DNA of 64,000 bases from Mycolicibacterium neoaurum (lineage in GTDB: Bacteria; Actinomycetota; Actinomycetes; Mycobacteriales; Mycobacteriaceae). This document shows positions 53,857 through 63,574 of the stretch, one piece after another. How positions within the stretch are numbered: the first letter of the stretch is position 1; each line of letters starts with the position of its first letter. The notes under the pieces were generated by a model. The model saw nothing but the letters and a program-made list of their open reading frames with translations. It searched no databases and was not told the DNA's origin. The DNA lies in contig NZ_JAQIIX010000001.1 of the NCBI RefSeq assembly GCF_036946495.1, positions 310,001 through 374,000 of the forward strand, read 5' to 3'. The position numbers were made by a program, and so were the translations under genes.

Positions 53857-55497
53857 TCAGTCGGTCAGACCGACGCTGCTCACCGAGCTCAGCGCACCAT
53901 CATCGTCGGGTTGCTCGAACACCACCCGGGCTCGTCGTTCCGTTATGTCAAGGGTCGCGATCGTGTTTCCGAACAGCGGTCCGCTGAGGTTGTGCCAGGA
54001 CATCGGCAGATTCGGTGCGCCGTGCCTGCGCGCCCAGCGGCGGGCGCGTCGTGCAACCCAGGACGACCAGCCCAACCGGAACACCGGCTTGACATAGAAG
54101 GGCACATAGTTGTGCACGGGGGAGCAGACCAGTTGGTGAACCCGCGCTTGAGGCTCATCCGGGTTCTCGGGACTGCCGCCGAACCGCGCGCGTGCGGCAT
54201 AGGAATGGTGCACATCGCCGGACAGCACGCTGACCGTCGCCGGACCTCGCGGTGCGTGGCCCGCGGCCGCCTCGATCAGCTCACTGAGCCGTAGGAAGGA
54301 TGTCGAGAACGCCGGCCAATGCTCGAAATCGGCCGCCTGCCGGATCTTTTCGGCAACCAGACCGCGTATCCCCGACCGGTCGGCGGCGATCTCGTTCACG
54401 GTCTGCATATCGCCGATTGCCGGCGGCAGCAACCACGGTAGCGAGGTCGCCAGGATGAGGTGGTCCAACGATTCCAGATCCTCGTCCACGTGGCGTTGCA
54501 CCCAGCCGAACTCACGGTCACCCAGCATTTTGCGGCTACCGTCGTCCAGGATGCGCGCGTTGCGCGAATCGACCATCAACAGCCGGCTGCGGCCCAGATC
54601 CCAGCGGAAGCTGAAGCGCAGGCCTTTCTCGCCGTCGACCTCTCGGTCGGCGCGGTCGGCAAGATCGGCAAGCAGCGGCCAGCGATCACCGCCGGCGGAC
54701 AGGACCTGCTGGTAATCGGCGTCCTCGTCCAACTGTTGCGGACTGAGATTGCCGATGTGCTGGTAGACCCAGTACGACGCCAGTCCGGCACGGATCCGAT
54801 CTCGCCACCACGGCTTCGTGTTGACCGACACCCGCCACGCCGCCGAGGTGTTCCAGTCATCACGGATGTCGTGGTCATCGAAGATCATGGCGGTGGGCAA
54901 TGTCGACATGACCCAGCGGATCTCCGGATCGCCCCAGGTGTGGCAGTAGAGACCCACGTATTCGTCGAAGCTGACCACCTCGTCGGGTGGCCGCTTCTTG
55001 TTCGTCCTGCGTCCGGTGAGCCGTTGGCGCGCATCGGGTGTCAGCTCATCGGCATACACCTGGTCGCCCAGCAGGACCAGCACATCGGGCCAGCACTCGG
55101 GCGGCTGGGTGGTCATCCGTTCGGCATAACAGTCCAGCGCGTCGCGGCCGAGCTTGGCATCGATCTTGTCGTCACCGGTCTTGGGATAACGGCAGGAGCC
55201 GAAGATCACCCGCAGTCGGTGCGCGGTGGCCGGCCCGCGCGTCCGGATGACACTGGGCGGGAACCGCGAATCCGGCTCCGGCCAGACCTGCTCCCCGTCG
55301 ACGTGCACCTGGTACTCGGTGGTGCTGTCGGGGGCAAGTCCCGCTACCGCGACCAGCGCGTAATGGTGGCCTTGCACCTCGAACGTGCGGGCCGAGGACC
55401 CCAGCACGGCGACCTCGGCAGGTTCGTCGGTCTGCACCCACACCATCGCAGTGGTCTCTCCCACGTGGCGCAGGACGGGGCCGAGCAGGAGTGTCAC
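53857..55497 (-). CDS. PhoD-like metallophosphatase
   Basis: A 546-residue phosphatase of the alkaline phosphatase D family, without a signal peptide. An N-terminal beta domain (TAMVWVQTDEPAEVAVLG) precedes the metallophosphatase core: FGSCRYPKTGDDKIDAKL, VLLGDQVYADE, MIFDDHDIRDDW, HLILATSLPWL and SVLSGDVHHSYAARAR carry the metal-binding residues. It would cleave phosphomono- or diesters; the lack of an export signal is unusual for PhoD. GTG start with TAGGCT six bases upstream. The C-terminus is basic with WVARRARRWARRH. Confidence 0.83.
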   Translation of the reverse strand: MTLLLGPVLRHVGETTAMVWVQTDEPAEVAVLGSSARTFEVQGHHYALVAVAGLAPDSTTEYQVHVDGEQVWPEPDSRFPPSVIRTRGPATAHRLRVIFGSCRYPKTGDDKIDAKLGRDALDCYAERMTTQPPECWPDVLVLLGDQVYADELTPDARQRLTGRRTNKKRPPDEVVSFDEYVGLYCHTWGDPEIRWVMSTLPTAMIFDDHDIRDDWNTSAAWRVSVNTKPWWRDRIRAGLASYWVYQHIGNLSPQQLDEDADYQQVLSAGGDRWPLLADLADRADREVDGEKGLRFSFRWDLGRSRLLMVDSRNARILDDGSRKMLGDREFGWVQRHVDEDLESLDHLILATSLPWLLPPAIGDMQTVNEIAADRSGIRGLVAEKIRQAADFEHWPAFSTSFLRLSELIEAAAGHAPRGPATVSVLSGDVHHSYAARARFGGSPENPDEPQARVHQLVCSPVHNYVPFYVKPVFRLGWSSWVARRARRWARRHGAPNLPMSWHNLSGPLFGNTIATLDITERRARVVFEQPDDDGALSSVSSVGLTD

Positions 55498-55503
55498 CGA
55501 AAC

Positions 55504-55509
55504 AGCCTA
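55504..55509 (-). promoter_or_regulatory. -10 hexamer TAGGCT for the PhoD-like gene
   Basis: TAGGCT on the minus strand lies 6 bases before the GTG at 55497 and fits a leaderless start. Confidence 0.5.
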
Positions 55510-55558
55510 TGGTCTGACGCCGCAGGTTCGCCCCCATTCGGCGCGGCCGGAACTTCCG

Positions 55559-56680
55559 TCAGGCTCCGATCGGTTGGCGGGCCGCCTCGGAGACGAAGAG
55601 TTCGGCCGAGGCGATCCGCCGCGCCGCGCGGTGCAGCGTCACCGTCGCCAGCCTGCCGTCGGGGGAGTACCCGAGGTCGACCGGCAGCACGCCTGCTGCC
55701 GTGCCGATCCGCAGCGGCGCGCCCTCGCGTACGGCAATGCCGGCGAGCACGCCGTCGCGCACCGTGGCGGCGGCAGCGACGGCGACGGCCGATGTCAGAC
55801 CTATGGCGGGGTGCGGTGCCATCATGGACAACATCCGAACGGAGACATCGTAGTCGTCGGCCCCGATCTCGGCGCCGGACGTCGTGCGATAAACCCTTGC
55901 CGCACCGACGATCCCGACCTTGGGAACGGAGTTGCTCACCGGGTCGCCGAACCGGCGCAGTCCCATCTGCAGAGCGGCATTCTTGCGCAGTTCCATCAGC
56001 AGAGGGGTGTGGTCGATGAGTTCGGCGTTGCTCTCGGTGCCGTCCAGTCCGAGGTCTGACGCGTCGAACAGTGCTGCGGGGGCGCCGGTACCGACCAAGG
56101 TTGCACGATAGCTGCGGTCACCGGCCTCGACAGCGTCCACGGAATGACCGGTCGGCAGGATCGGCGCCGCATCCAGACCGGTGAAGGCGAGGCCGACCGG
56201 TACGCCGAGCGCGGTGGTGCCCGGGACGGCGGCCGTGCCTTCGGTGGGAATCTTGCCTGCCGGAGTCGCGATCGTCGCGGTCAGGACCGCACCAGAGGTC
56301 AGGTGGCGCATCCGCACCGCGGTGACCTCGTCACCGACCGGCACCATCCCCGACTGGAGCGCGTAGAGCCCGATCGCTGTGGCGCAGTTTCCGCAATTGC
56401 TGGCCCATTCGACGCGGCGGTCGGCGATGGCGATCTGGGCGAACTGATAGTCGATGTCGATACCGGGCCGGCCCGATCGGCGCACGATGGCCGCTTTGGA
56501 CGTCGTCGAGCTGCCGCCCCCGACGCCATCGAGCTGGCGGGGGTCGCCCGAGCCGAAGGCGGATGCCAGCAGCGCGTCGAGACCACCGGCGCGGTCCACG
56601 ATCGGATCGACATCGACCGCGTTGAACAGCCAGCACTTGCTGGTCCCGCCGCGCATCCATGTACCTCGTAGTACGAGCAT
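55559..56680 (-). CDS. PrpF-family isomerase (copy 1)
   Basis: A 373-residue double-hotdog-like isomerase of the PrpF/DUF453 family, which shifts double bonds in 2-methylaconitate, 4-oxalomesaconate, methylitaconate or similar acids. The signature GTWMRGGTSK opens the protein; STTSKAA holds the catalytic Lys (about 62) and SNCGNCA the catalytic Cys pair (96/99). APHPAIGLTSAVAVAAAA is the conserved C-terminal part. I use ATG 56680; ATG 56713 adds 11 residues. It lies downstream of the MatC-like carrier gene on the same strand and has a close copy at 59545. Confidence 0.87.
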   Translation of the reverse strand: MLVLRGTWMRGGTSKCWLFNAVDVDPIVDRAGGLDALLASAFGSGDPRQLDGVGGGSSTTSKAAIVRRSGRPGIDIDYQFAQIAIADRRVEWASNCGNCATAIGLYALQSGMVPVGDEVTAVRMRHLTSGAVLTATIATPAGKIPTEGTAAVPGTTALGVPVGLAFTGLDAAPILPTGHSVDAVEAGDRSYRATLVGTGAPAALFDASDLGLDGTESNAELIDHTPLLMELRKNAALQMGLRRFGDPVSNSVPKVGIVGAARVYRTTSGAEIGADDYDVSVRMLSMMAPHPAIGLTSAVAVAAAATVRDGVLAGIAVREGAPLRIGTAAGVLPVDLGYSPDGRLATVTLHRAARRIASAELFVSEAARQPIGA

Positions 56681-56754
56681 CAGTATCGGTACCTTTCCAC
56701 GCTGGACGCTCATCGGCGTTCGCGGTCGGCATTGACCGGCGCGGGATGAGCAAC

Positions 56755-56791
56755 CCTTCACCGTCGATTCTCGATGGCGAAAGAGTGAAGG
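56755..56791. repeat. Inverted repeat CCTTCAC-N23-GTGAAGG
   Basis: Seven-base perfect arms (56755-56761 and 56785-56791) lie between the MatC-like carrier and prpF copy 1, in a patch more AT-rich than its surroundings. It could be an operator or a weak hairpin. Confidence 0.4.
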
Positions 56792-56882
56792 ACAATCTCG
56801 GATAATTGGATAGGGATCGACTTTTACTAAAGCCGCCGGGGAGTGGCCGTCTGCTTCCAGACCCGGCCGCAACGCGCAGCCG

Positions 56883-58262
56883 TCAGGCAAACCCGGGAAC
56901 CAGAACCAGGAGCAGCCAGCACAGCGCGGGGGCAACGGCGACCACGATGCCGGCGTTCAGCAGCAGCTGCCGGTAGAAGCGGGGTCGGTCGATACCTTGT
57001 GCGTTGGCGAGAACCAGGGCGCCGTTGGTCGAAAACGGTGACACGTCGACGACGGTGGCGGCGATCGCCAATGCGGCCACGACGCCGACCACCGGAAGAG
57101 TGCCCGTCTGTAGCAACGGGAGCGCCAACGGGATGATCGCGGCCAACAGTGCAGTCGACGAGGCGAACGCCGACGTCACGCCGATGATGTAGCAGAGCAC
57201 CAGTGCCACCAGTAGCGGCGCGCCCACCGTGATGGCCATCTGGGCCAGGTGATCGATGGTGCCGACCTCTTCGACGATCGATATGTAGGTCACCATCCCG
57301 GCGACCAGCAGGACGGTCGGCCAGCTGATACCGGCGATGGCCTCGCTCTGCTTGGACAGATCGGTGAACGCCAGCACCGCGCCCGCCGCGATCGCCACGA
57401 AGCTGATCGGCAGGTGGAGCACCAGGACCAGTACCAACACCGTGGCGATGAGAAACAGGGTCAGCTTCTGGACTCCGGTCACGGCGGGCTGGACCGTCAC
57501 CGCGGCCTCGGTAGGTGCCGGACGGGTCAGCAATTGGGTACCGACACCCCCGACATCACCGGCCGGCCCGCGCGCCGATCCGGTTGCGCGCCCGACACCA
57601 CCAAGATCATCCGGTGCCGTCGGCTGCGAACCGAGCGCGGTGTATTCGAGGTCGCGCACTCGCGACAGGGCGGCATAACCGACGATGGTCAGCACCGAGA
57701 GCAGCAGGTTGATGGCATAGCTTGCGAAGAAGAGCAGCCAGGGATTGAGCGTCAGACCACTCTTCTCGACCAGATCGACGACGAGCACTCCGGAAACCGA
57801 GATCGGAGAGAAGGCACCGGCATGAGCGCCGTTGATGGTCATGATCCCCATGACCAGCGGGCTCATCCTCGTGCGCGCGGCAAACGTCATGGCGGCCGGC
57901 ACGATCAGCGCGACTGCGGCCGGACTGAAGGTACCGAGCGCTGTCAGTACCGATGCGCAGAAGAAGAACACCCAGGGCACTACCGTCACCCGCCCGCGCA
58001 CGCCGCGGATACACGCGTTGACCAGCAAATCGATGGTGCCGTTCTGTTTCGCCATACCGAAGAAGTAGGTGACGCCGATGATGGTCAGCACGATCGAACT
58101 GGGGAACTCGGCGAGGATCTCTTTGTCGTCGTAGCCGAGGAGAAATGCCCCTACGGCGAACGCTCCGATGAAACCCAGGATGCCGATGTTGATCGGACAG
58201 ATGGTGGCGATCACGAACATCGCGACCAGCGCGATCAACGGCAGTATCTCTACATAACTCAT
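56883..58262 (-). CDS. MatC/DASS-type dicarboxylate carrier
   Basis: A 459-residue membrane carrier with about 12 helices and a central Gly/Ala/Pro-rich loop (about 215-265). The N-terminal MatC-type part reads EILPLIALVAMFVIATICPI and AFVAGAFLLG-like segments; the DASS/ArsB-like core shows TYFFGMAKQNGTIDLLVNAC, GTFSPAAVALIVPAAMTFA and DVSPFSTNGALVLANA. It probably imports a C4-C6 dicarboxylate such as malonate or itaconate. CTGAGAGAAC precedes the ATG. It lies between the LysR gene and prpF copy 1, all on one strand. Confidence 0.8.
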   Translation of the reverse strand: MSYVEILPLIALVAMFVIATICPINIGILGFIGAFAVGAFLLGYDDKEILAEFPSSIVLTIIGVTYFFGMAKQNGTIDLLVNACIRGVRGRVTVVPWVFFFCASVLTALGTFSPAAVALIVPAAMTFAARTRMSPLVMGIMTINGAHAGAFSPISVSGVLVVDLVEKSGLTLNPWLLFFASYAINLLLSVLTIVGYAALSRVRDLEYTALGSQPTAPDDLGGVGRATGSARGPAGDVGGVGTQLLTRPAPTEAAVTVQPAVTGVQKLTLFLIATVLVLVLVLHLPISFVAIAAGAVLAFTDLSKQSEAIAGISWPTVLLVAGMVTYISIVEEVGTIDHLAQMAITVGAPLLVALVLCYIIGVTSAFASSTALLAAIIPLALPLLQTGTLPVVGVVAALAIAATVVDVSPFSTNGALVLANAQGIDRPRFYRQLLLNAGIVVAVAPALCWLLLVLVPGFA

Positions 58263-58444
58263 GGGCGTTCTCTCAGGTCCAGGCGCGGCGTCGTCGCCGT
58301 GGCGGCGCCGTGGTGCGCAGTATCGGAGGCGGCTGATTGTTACCGCTCTGCGTCACACACGACGATTCTTCATTACCCAGCTCACACTAGGAATGAAGTT
58401 CGTTCACCACAATCGATGATTTCTTGACCCGAGCGTAGAAAAAC

Positions 58445-59410
58445 TTAACTCTTGGGATCCCGAATGGGTCGGGCGCGGTGGACTGCCGGCGTCGTCTTGC
58501 CGTCGTGCTTGTAGGCGACCTCTTCGAACGTGTCGACCAGGGTCGCCTCGGCCGGTGTCAACCGGTGTTCGGCCAGATGGGCCAGCAGGATCCGGCGTGA
58601 TGGCGCACCCCGCAGCGGGATGACCTTGACATCCTCGCGGAGATTGGACAGTGCCAGCCGAGGCGCCATGGATACCCCCAGATCGACCGCGACCATCGCC
58701 TGGGCCTCCTGGTAATCGTTGGCGGCAAAGGCGACGGAGGGAGTGAAACCCGCGTTCTGGCAAGCCTTTTCGAGTGCGGCACCGACCGGGTGATGATCCT
58801 CTCTGGTGATCCACTGCTCGTCGGCGAGCTCGGCCATGTCCAGATACTCGCGATGGGCGAAGCGGTGATTGACCGAAACCACCAGCGTCGGCGGGTCCAC
58901 CAACAGTTCGCGTACGACCAGTTCGCGGTCGGTCACCGGTGCCCACTCGTAATCCCACAGCAATGACAGTTCGACCTCACCGTTGTCGAGCATGCCTCGC
59001 AGGGCCGCGAATCGGGAGCTGCGCACGGTGAGCTTCACAGCCGGATGGCGGGCCTTGTACAGCTTGACAACCTGCGGCAGGAGGCTCGATCCGACAGTGG
59101 GGAAGGTGCCGAGGCGAACGGTTCCGGACCGCAGACCGGCGATCTCGTCGAGCTCACTGCGGGCCGCCTGCAGCTGGGTTTCGATCCGCTCGGCACGTCG
59201 CGCGAGTGCCGCACCCGCTTCGGTGAGTCGCACACCGCGGGCGTGCCGTTCCAGCAGTGGCTGACCGGCCTCGGCTTCCAGCTTGGCGATCTGCTGCGAG
59301 ATCGCCGAGGTGGTGTAACTCAGCCGGTTGGCGGCGGCCGTCAATGAGCCGGCCCGTACGACGTCGACCAGCAACAACAACCGGCGAGGATCGAGCATTC
59401 TCATCTCCAT
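58445..59410 (-). CDS. LysR-family transcriptional regulator
   Basis: A 321-residue regulator: winged helix DVVRAGSLTAAANRLSYTTS then AISQQIAKLEAEAGQPLLER, followed by a substrate-binding domain (GTVRLGTFPTVGSSLLPQVV). The 134-base gap to divergent prpF copy 2 holds a partial dyad GTAATCGAGATTTTCGTAAT (59427-59446), a candidate T-N11-A site. It probably activates both prpF genes and the carriers. AGGTGA lies 5 bases before the ATG at 59410. The 182 bases between it and the carrier gene hold TTCATT...AATGAA (58370-58397), another imperfect dyad. Confidence 0.88.
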   Translation of the reverse strand: MEMRMLDPRRLLLLVDVVRAGSLTAAANRLSYTTSAISQQIAKLEAEAGQPLLERHARGVRLTEAGAALARRAERIETQLQAARSELDEIAGLRSGTVRLGTFPTVGSSLLPQVVKLYKARHPAVKLTVRSSRFAALRGMLDNGEVELSLLWDYEWAPVTDRELVVRELLVDPPTLVVSVNHRFAHREYLDMAELADEQWITREDHHPVGAALEKACQNAGFTPSVAFAANDYQEAQAMVAVDLGVSMAPRLALSNLREDVKVIPLRGAPSRRILLAHLAEHRLTPAEATLVDTFEEVAYKHDGKTTPAVHRARPIRDPKS

Positions 59411-59544
59411 TCAGTTCACCTAAAGGGTAATCGAGATTTTCGTAATTGTACTCGACCCTGATGTGAGCCACGCTGGTCAGGAGCCAGGACGTGAGCGGCA
59501 TCACCATCCGCTCTATGACCCGTCGGCAGCGAGGAGAAATCACC

Positions 59545-60690
59545 ATGACCAGCCTGTTGGGCACGTGGATGCGCGGAGGGACCAGCAAATGCTGGCTCTT
59601 CAATGCCGTGGATCTCGATCCACTGTTGCGCAGCGATGATCTCGACGCCGTGCTCATCTCGGTCTTCGGCTCGGAGGACCCGCGCCAACTCGACGGCGTC
59701 GGCGGGGGGACCTCGACAACCTCCAAGGCCGCGATCGTGCGACGCTCGCGCCTCGACGACGTCGATGTCGACTATCTGTTCGCGCAGGTGGCCATCGGCC
59801 ATCGTGCCGTCGAATGGGCAAGCAACTGCGGGAACTGTGCCACCGCGATCGGCCTGTACGCCCTGCAGACCGGGATGGTCGCCGCCGACTCCGAGGTGAC
59901 GATCGTGCGGATGCGCAACCAGAACACCGGTGCCCGGCTGAGTGCCAGGATCGCCACACCGGGCGGAATCATCCCGGCCGACGGTGACGCCGCGGTGCCG
60001 GGCACCAACGCCCTCGGGGTCCCTGTATCGCTGACGTTCGCCAATGTCGCGCTGTCGCATGTGGACCTGCTGCCCACCGGCACGGTGACCGATGTCCTGG
60101 AGGTCGGCGGCCACCGCTATCAGGGGACACTCGTCAATGCGGGCGCACCGGCGGCGCTGTTTCGGGCCGCGGACTTCGGCCTCACCGGGTCCGAAGACAA
60201 TGCTCAGCTGGCCGAACGGCTACCGGTGCTGATCGAACTTCGCCGGAAGGCAGCGCTGGCAATGGGTTTGGCCAAGCCTGGCGATCCCGTGCAGCACGCC
60301 GTGCCGAAGGTCGGCATCATCGGCGCCGCGGGTGACTACGTCGCCGCCGACGGCACGCAGATCCCCGGCAGCGCATACGACGTGGCTGTGCGCATGGTGT
60401 CCATGCTCGCGCCCCACCCGGCAATCGGTCTCACCTCGGCTGTCGCGGTGGCCGCCGCTGCGGCTGTCCGGGGCAGCGTGGTGGCCGAGCACCTCAGCGG
60501 AGATGCCGGGACAACCCTGCGATTGGGGACCGCGGCCGGGGTCATCCCGACCACCGTGACCACGACCGACACCGGTCTCCCTCGCGACGTTTCCCTGCAT
60601 CGGGCGGCCCGCCGGATCGCAAGAGCCGAATTGTTCCTCGCGGAATCGGCACCCGCCTACGCCATGTCCGCAACCCGCCCCAACCACTGA
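59545..60690 (+). CDS. PrpF-family isomerase (copy 2)
   Basis: A 381-residue paralogue of the gene at 55559, with GTWMRGGTSK at residues 6-15, STTSKAA (Lys about 61), SNCGNCA (Cys 95/98) and the same C-terminal APHPAIGLTSAVAVAAAA. Both copies keep all visible catalytic residues, so both should be active, perhaps on different substrates. GAGGAGAAATCACC sets the start at 59545. It is followed after 8 bases by the ABC transporter ATPase and leads that operon. Confidence 0.88.
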   Translation: MTSLLGTWMRGGTSKCWLFNAVDLDPLLRSDDLDAVLISVFGSEDPRQLDGVGGGTSTTSKAAIVRRSRLDDVDVDYLFAQVAIGHRAVEWASNCGNCATAIGLYALQTGMVAADSEVTIVRMRNQNTGARLSARIATPGGIIPADGDAAVPGTNALGVPVSLTFANVALSHVDLLPTGTVTDVLEVGGHRYQGTLVNAGAPAALFRAADFGLTGSEDNAQLAERLPVLIELRRKAALAMGLAKPGDPVQHAVPKVGIIGAAGDYVAADGTQIPGSAYDVAVRMVSMLAPHPAIGLTSAVAVAAAAAVRGSVVAEHLSGDAGTTLRLGTAAGVIPTTVTTTDTGLPRDVSLHRAARRIARAELFLAESAPAYAMSATRPNH

Positions 60691-60698
60691 AGGAAATC

Positions 60699-61814
60699 AT
60701 GAAAGTCACCATCGAGAACCTGACGTTGGCCTACCACGGCAATACCGTGGTCAAAGATCTGGACCTGGAGATCGCCGATGGCGAATCCCTGGTGCTGCTG
60801 GGCCAATCCGGTTGCGGCAAGACCAGCACCATGCGGTGCGTTGCCGGACTGGAGACACCGAGCATCGGCCGGATCAGCATCGGTGACCGCATTGTCCACG
60901 ACAGCACGACGGGGCGATCCGTTCCGCCGCACAAGCGCAATGTCGGGATGGTCTTCCAGTCCTATGCGGTGTGGCCGCACCGCACCGTGGCGCAGAACGT
61001 CGGATTCGCGCTGAAGATGCAGAAGGTGGCGAAAACCGAACTGGTGCAACGCGTCGACGAAGCGTTACACCTTGTCGGGCTGGGACATTTGGCCGACCGC
61101 GGCGCCAGCCAGCTCTCCGGCGGCCAGATGCAGCGTGTCGCGTTGGCCCGCAGTCTGGTCATGCGTCCCAGCGTGCTGATGCTCGACGAACCGCTGTCCA
61201 ATCTCGACGCGCGGTTGCGGGAGCGGTTGCGGATGGAACTTCGCGAGCTGCAATTGCGGCTGGGGCTGACCACGGTGTACGTCACACACGACCAGGTCGA
61301 GGCCTTCGCCCTCGCCGACCGCATCGCGTTGATGCAGAAGGGGCGCATCGTCCAGATCGGTTCCCCAGAACAGATCTACAAGAACCCATCGTGCGCCTCC
61401 ATCGCCGAATTCCTCGGTATCGGAAACATTTTCAGGGTCAACGCCGCCCCCGGCGAGCTTGACTGTTCGCTGGCCGAACATCCCGCCATCTCGGTCGTCG
61501 TCGCCTCGGCACGCCAGTTCGACGGCCCCGCGATCGTCTGCCTGCGTCCGGAAGATCTGCTGGTCACCGGACCTGCCGAGCCGGCACCCGCCGGCCAGCA
61601 CTGGCTCGGTCGCGTCGAGGTGGCCAGCTACCAGGGCGCGTCGATTCGCTACCGGGTGACCCTGGACAACGGCCCCGAGATCGAGGCGGTCGCCACAGGT
61701 AACGGCAGTCCGGTCCTGGGGATCGGCGAACCGGCCGTGGTGACCGCGAGACCGGGTGCGGCCCAGCTCCTGGTCGACGATCGCACCGAGACACCTGCGG
61801 CGGTGCCGGCATGA
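60699..61814 (+). CDS. ABC importer ATPase (FbpC/PotA-type with TOBE domain)
   Basis: A 371-residue ATPase: Walker A LLGQSGCGKTST, VFQSYAVWPHRTVAQNV, signature LSGGQMQRVALARSL, Walker B LMLDEPLSNLDARL, H-loop YVTHDQVE. A TOBE domain follows (EPAPAGQHWLGRVEVASYQG). It powers uptake through the fused permease next to it. AAGGAAATC precedes the ATG; the stop overlaps the permease start. The AfuC/FbpC class moves iron, phosphonates, thiamine or organic acids, so the substrate must come from context. Confidence 0.88.
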   Translation: MKVTIENLTLAYHGNTVVKDLDLEIADGESLVLLGQSGCGKTSTMRCVAGLETPSIGRISIGDRIVHDSTTGRSVPPHKRNVGMVFQSYAVWPHRTVAQNVGFALKMQKVAKTELVQRVDEALHLVGLGHLADRGASQLSGGQMQRVALARSLVMRPSVLMLDEPLSNLDARLRERLRMELRELQLRLGLTTVYVTHDQVEAFALADRIALMQKGRIVQIGSPEQIYKNPSCASIAEFLGIGNIFRVNAAPGELDCSLAEHPAISVVVASARQFDGPAIVCLRPEDLLVTGPAEPAPAGQHWLGRVEVASYQGASIRYRVTLDNGPEIEAVATGNGSPVLGIGEPAVVTARPGAAQLLVDDRTETPAAVPA

Positions 61815-63574
61815 GCGCGCCGACCACGAACCGACCGCCGGCCACGACCGCCCCGGCGGGAGTCCGCGGCGCCGAGCCCCGCCGCCACCGGTCGGCGCGA
61901 CGTTCACTGCCGGTGCTGGTGCAGCTCGCCGTGCTCACGGTCATCGTCCTGTGCCCGATGTTCTTCATCCTTGCCGGTGCGTTCAGCGCGAACACCGAGC
62001 GGGACAACCTCATCGACTTCGGTCGCTTCACCCTCGACAATTTCGCGGTGCTGGGGTCGGGAACCGCGCGGACGGCTCTGTTGAACTCGGCGGCCGTCGG
62101 GATCGGGTCCTCGGTGGTCGCCCTCGTGATCGGCTGCCTGCTCGCCTTCCTTGCTGCCCGCACCGATATCCCCGGTCGCAAACTGATCTATGGCATCGCG
62201 ATCATGCCGCTGTTCCTGCCGGCCCTGGTCGGTGCCCTGGCGTGGGCGCTGCTGGCGGGCCCGGCGACGGGCTACCTCAACCTGGCCTTCGGTGCCCTGG
62301 GAATTCCACATCTGATGGATATCTACAGCTTCACCGGGATGATCTTCGTCCTCGGCCTCTACTACGCGCCGTATCCGTTTCTGATGGTCCATTCGGCGCT
62401 GTCGCTGATGAACCCCGATCTGGAGGATGCGGCCAGCCTACATGGTGCGCCGGTACGGAAGATGCTGCGGGAGATCACGTTTCCGCTGGTGATGCCTGCC
62501 GTACTCGGCTCAGCCATCCTGGTCTTCGCGCTCACCGTCGAGAACTTCCCCGTCGCCCAGGTGATCGGCGTACCGGGGGGAGTGGACACCTTGCCCACGC
62601 TGATCTACCGGCTCATGAACGCCTCCCCGGCGCGCTCGAACGATGCGGCGGCGGTGGCCGTCGTGCTGACCGTGCTACTGGTCGTCGTGGTGGCGATGCA
62701 ACAGCGTGCCATGAGCGGTAAGGAGTTCACGACCGTCAGCGGTAAGGGCGTGCGGGCGCGGCAGGTGTCGCTTCGACGCTGGCGACTGCCGGCGGCGGTG
62801 TTCGCGTGGAGCTATTTCGTTCTGGCCGTGCTGCTGCCCGTCGGCGCCTTGATCATCGCTGCCATGCAGACCAGCCCGTATGTCGCCGATCTCGGTCAGC
62901 TCGCCCGCCCGGGTGCGCTGTCGCTGTGGAGTATGGGCCGGACCCTGCAGAGCACCGAGTTCCACCAGGTTGTCGTCAACAGTGTGCTGGTCGGGGTGGC
63001 CACCGCTGCGATCGGTACCGCGCTGTGCTTCGCGCTGGCGTACACGCGCTACCGGACCCAGGCGCCGGGCCGCAAACTGCTGGAGTACGTGGCGATGCTG
63101 CCACTTGCGGTCCCGGCGATCGTATTGGGCCTAGGTCTGTTGTGGACATGGCTGGCACTACCGGTCCCCGTATACGGCACGCTGGCGGTGCTCGTCATCG
63201 CGTTCGTGGCCGTGTTCCTGCCACAGGGCTATCGGGGCGTTTCCGCCTCGATCATCCAGTTGGACAAGGACCTCGAGGACAGCGCCGTGATGCTGGGAGC
63301 GCGTCGGCATCGCGCCATCACCTTCGTCACCGCTCCGCTGCTGAGGGTGGGCCTCTCCTCGACCTTCCTGCTGCTGATGATGCTGGCCATGCGCGAGCTG
63401 ACCGCGGCGCTGTTCCTGTTCACCTCCGACACCCGGTTGTTGTCCATCGCGATCTTCGACGCCTATGACAACGGTTCATTCCAGTCTGCGGCGGAGCTCA
63501 GCCTGCTCTACTGCGCCGTCATCGGTGTACTCGCCGTCCTGGCGCGCCGCTTCGGATCCAAGGAGATCTCATGA
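61811..63574 (+). CDS. ABC importer permease, two fused halves (FbpB-type)
   Basis: A 587-residue permease containing two complete six-helix units, each with a coupling loop: LMNPDLEDAASLHGAPVRKM in the first half and QLDKDLEDSAVMLGARRHRA in the second. It forms the whole channel alone with two copies of the ATPase. Such fused permeases occur in iron and 2-aminoethylphosphonate-type importers. It overlaps both neighbours by 4 bases. Confidence 0.9.
   Translation: MSAPTTNRPPATTAPAGVRGAEPRRHRSARRSLPVLVQLAVLTVIVLCPMFFILAGAFSANTERDNLIDFGRFTLDNFAVLGSGTARTALLNSAAVGIGSSVVALVIGCLLAFLAARTDIPGRKLIYGIAIMPLFLPALVGALAWALLAGPATGYLNLAFGALGIPHLMDIYSFTGMIFVLGLYYAPYPFLMVHSALSLMNPDLEDAASLHGAPVRKMLREITFPLVMPAVLGSAILVFALTVENFPVAQVIGVPGGVDTLPTLIYRLMNASPARSNDAAAVAVVLTVLLVVVVAMQQRAMSGKEFTTVSGKGVRARQVSLRRWRLPAAVFAWSYFVLAVLLPVGALIIAAMQTSPYVADLGQLARPGALSLWSMGRTLQSTEFHQVVVNSVLVGVATAAIGTALCFALAYTRYRTQAPGRKLLEYVAMLPLAVPAIVLGLGLLWTWLALPVPVYGTLAVLVIAFVAVFLPQGYRGVSASIIQLDKDLEDSAVMLGARRHRAITFVTAPLLRVGLSSTFLLLMMLAMRELTAALFLFTSDTRLLSIAIFDAYDNGSFQSAAELSLLYCAVIGVLAVLARRFGSKEIS

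Noticed and set aside
55559..56935. 458-codon version of prpF copy 1
   Set aside because: The extra N-terminus is not PrpF-like and extends into the carrier gene; the MRGGTSK motif sits at the usual distance from ATG 56680.
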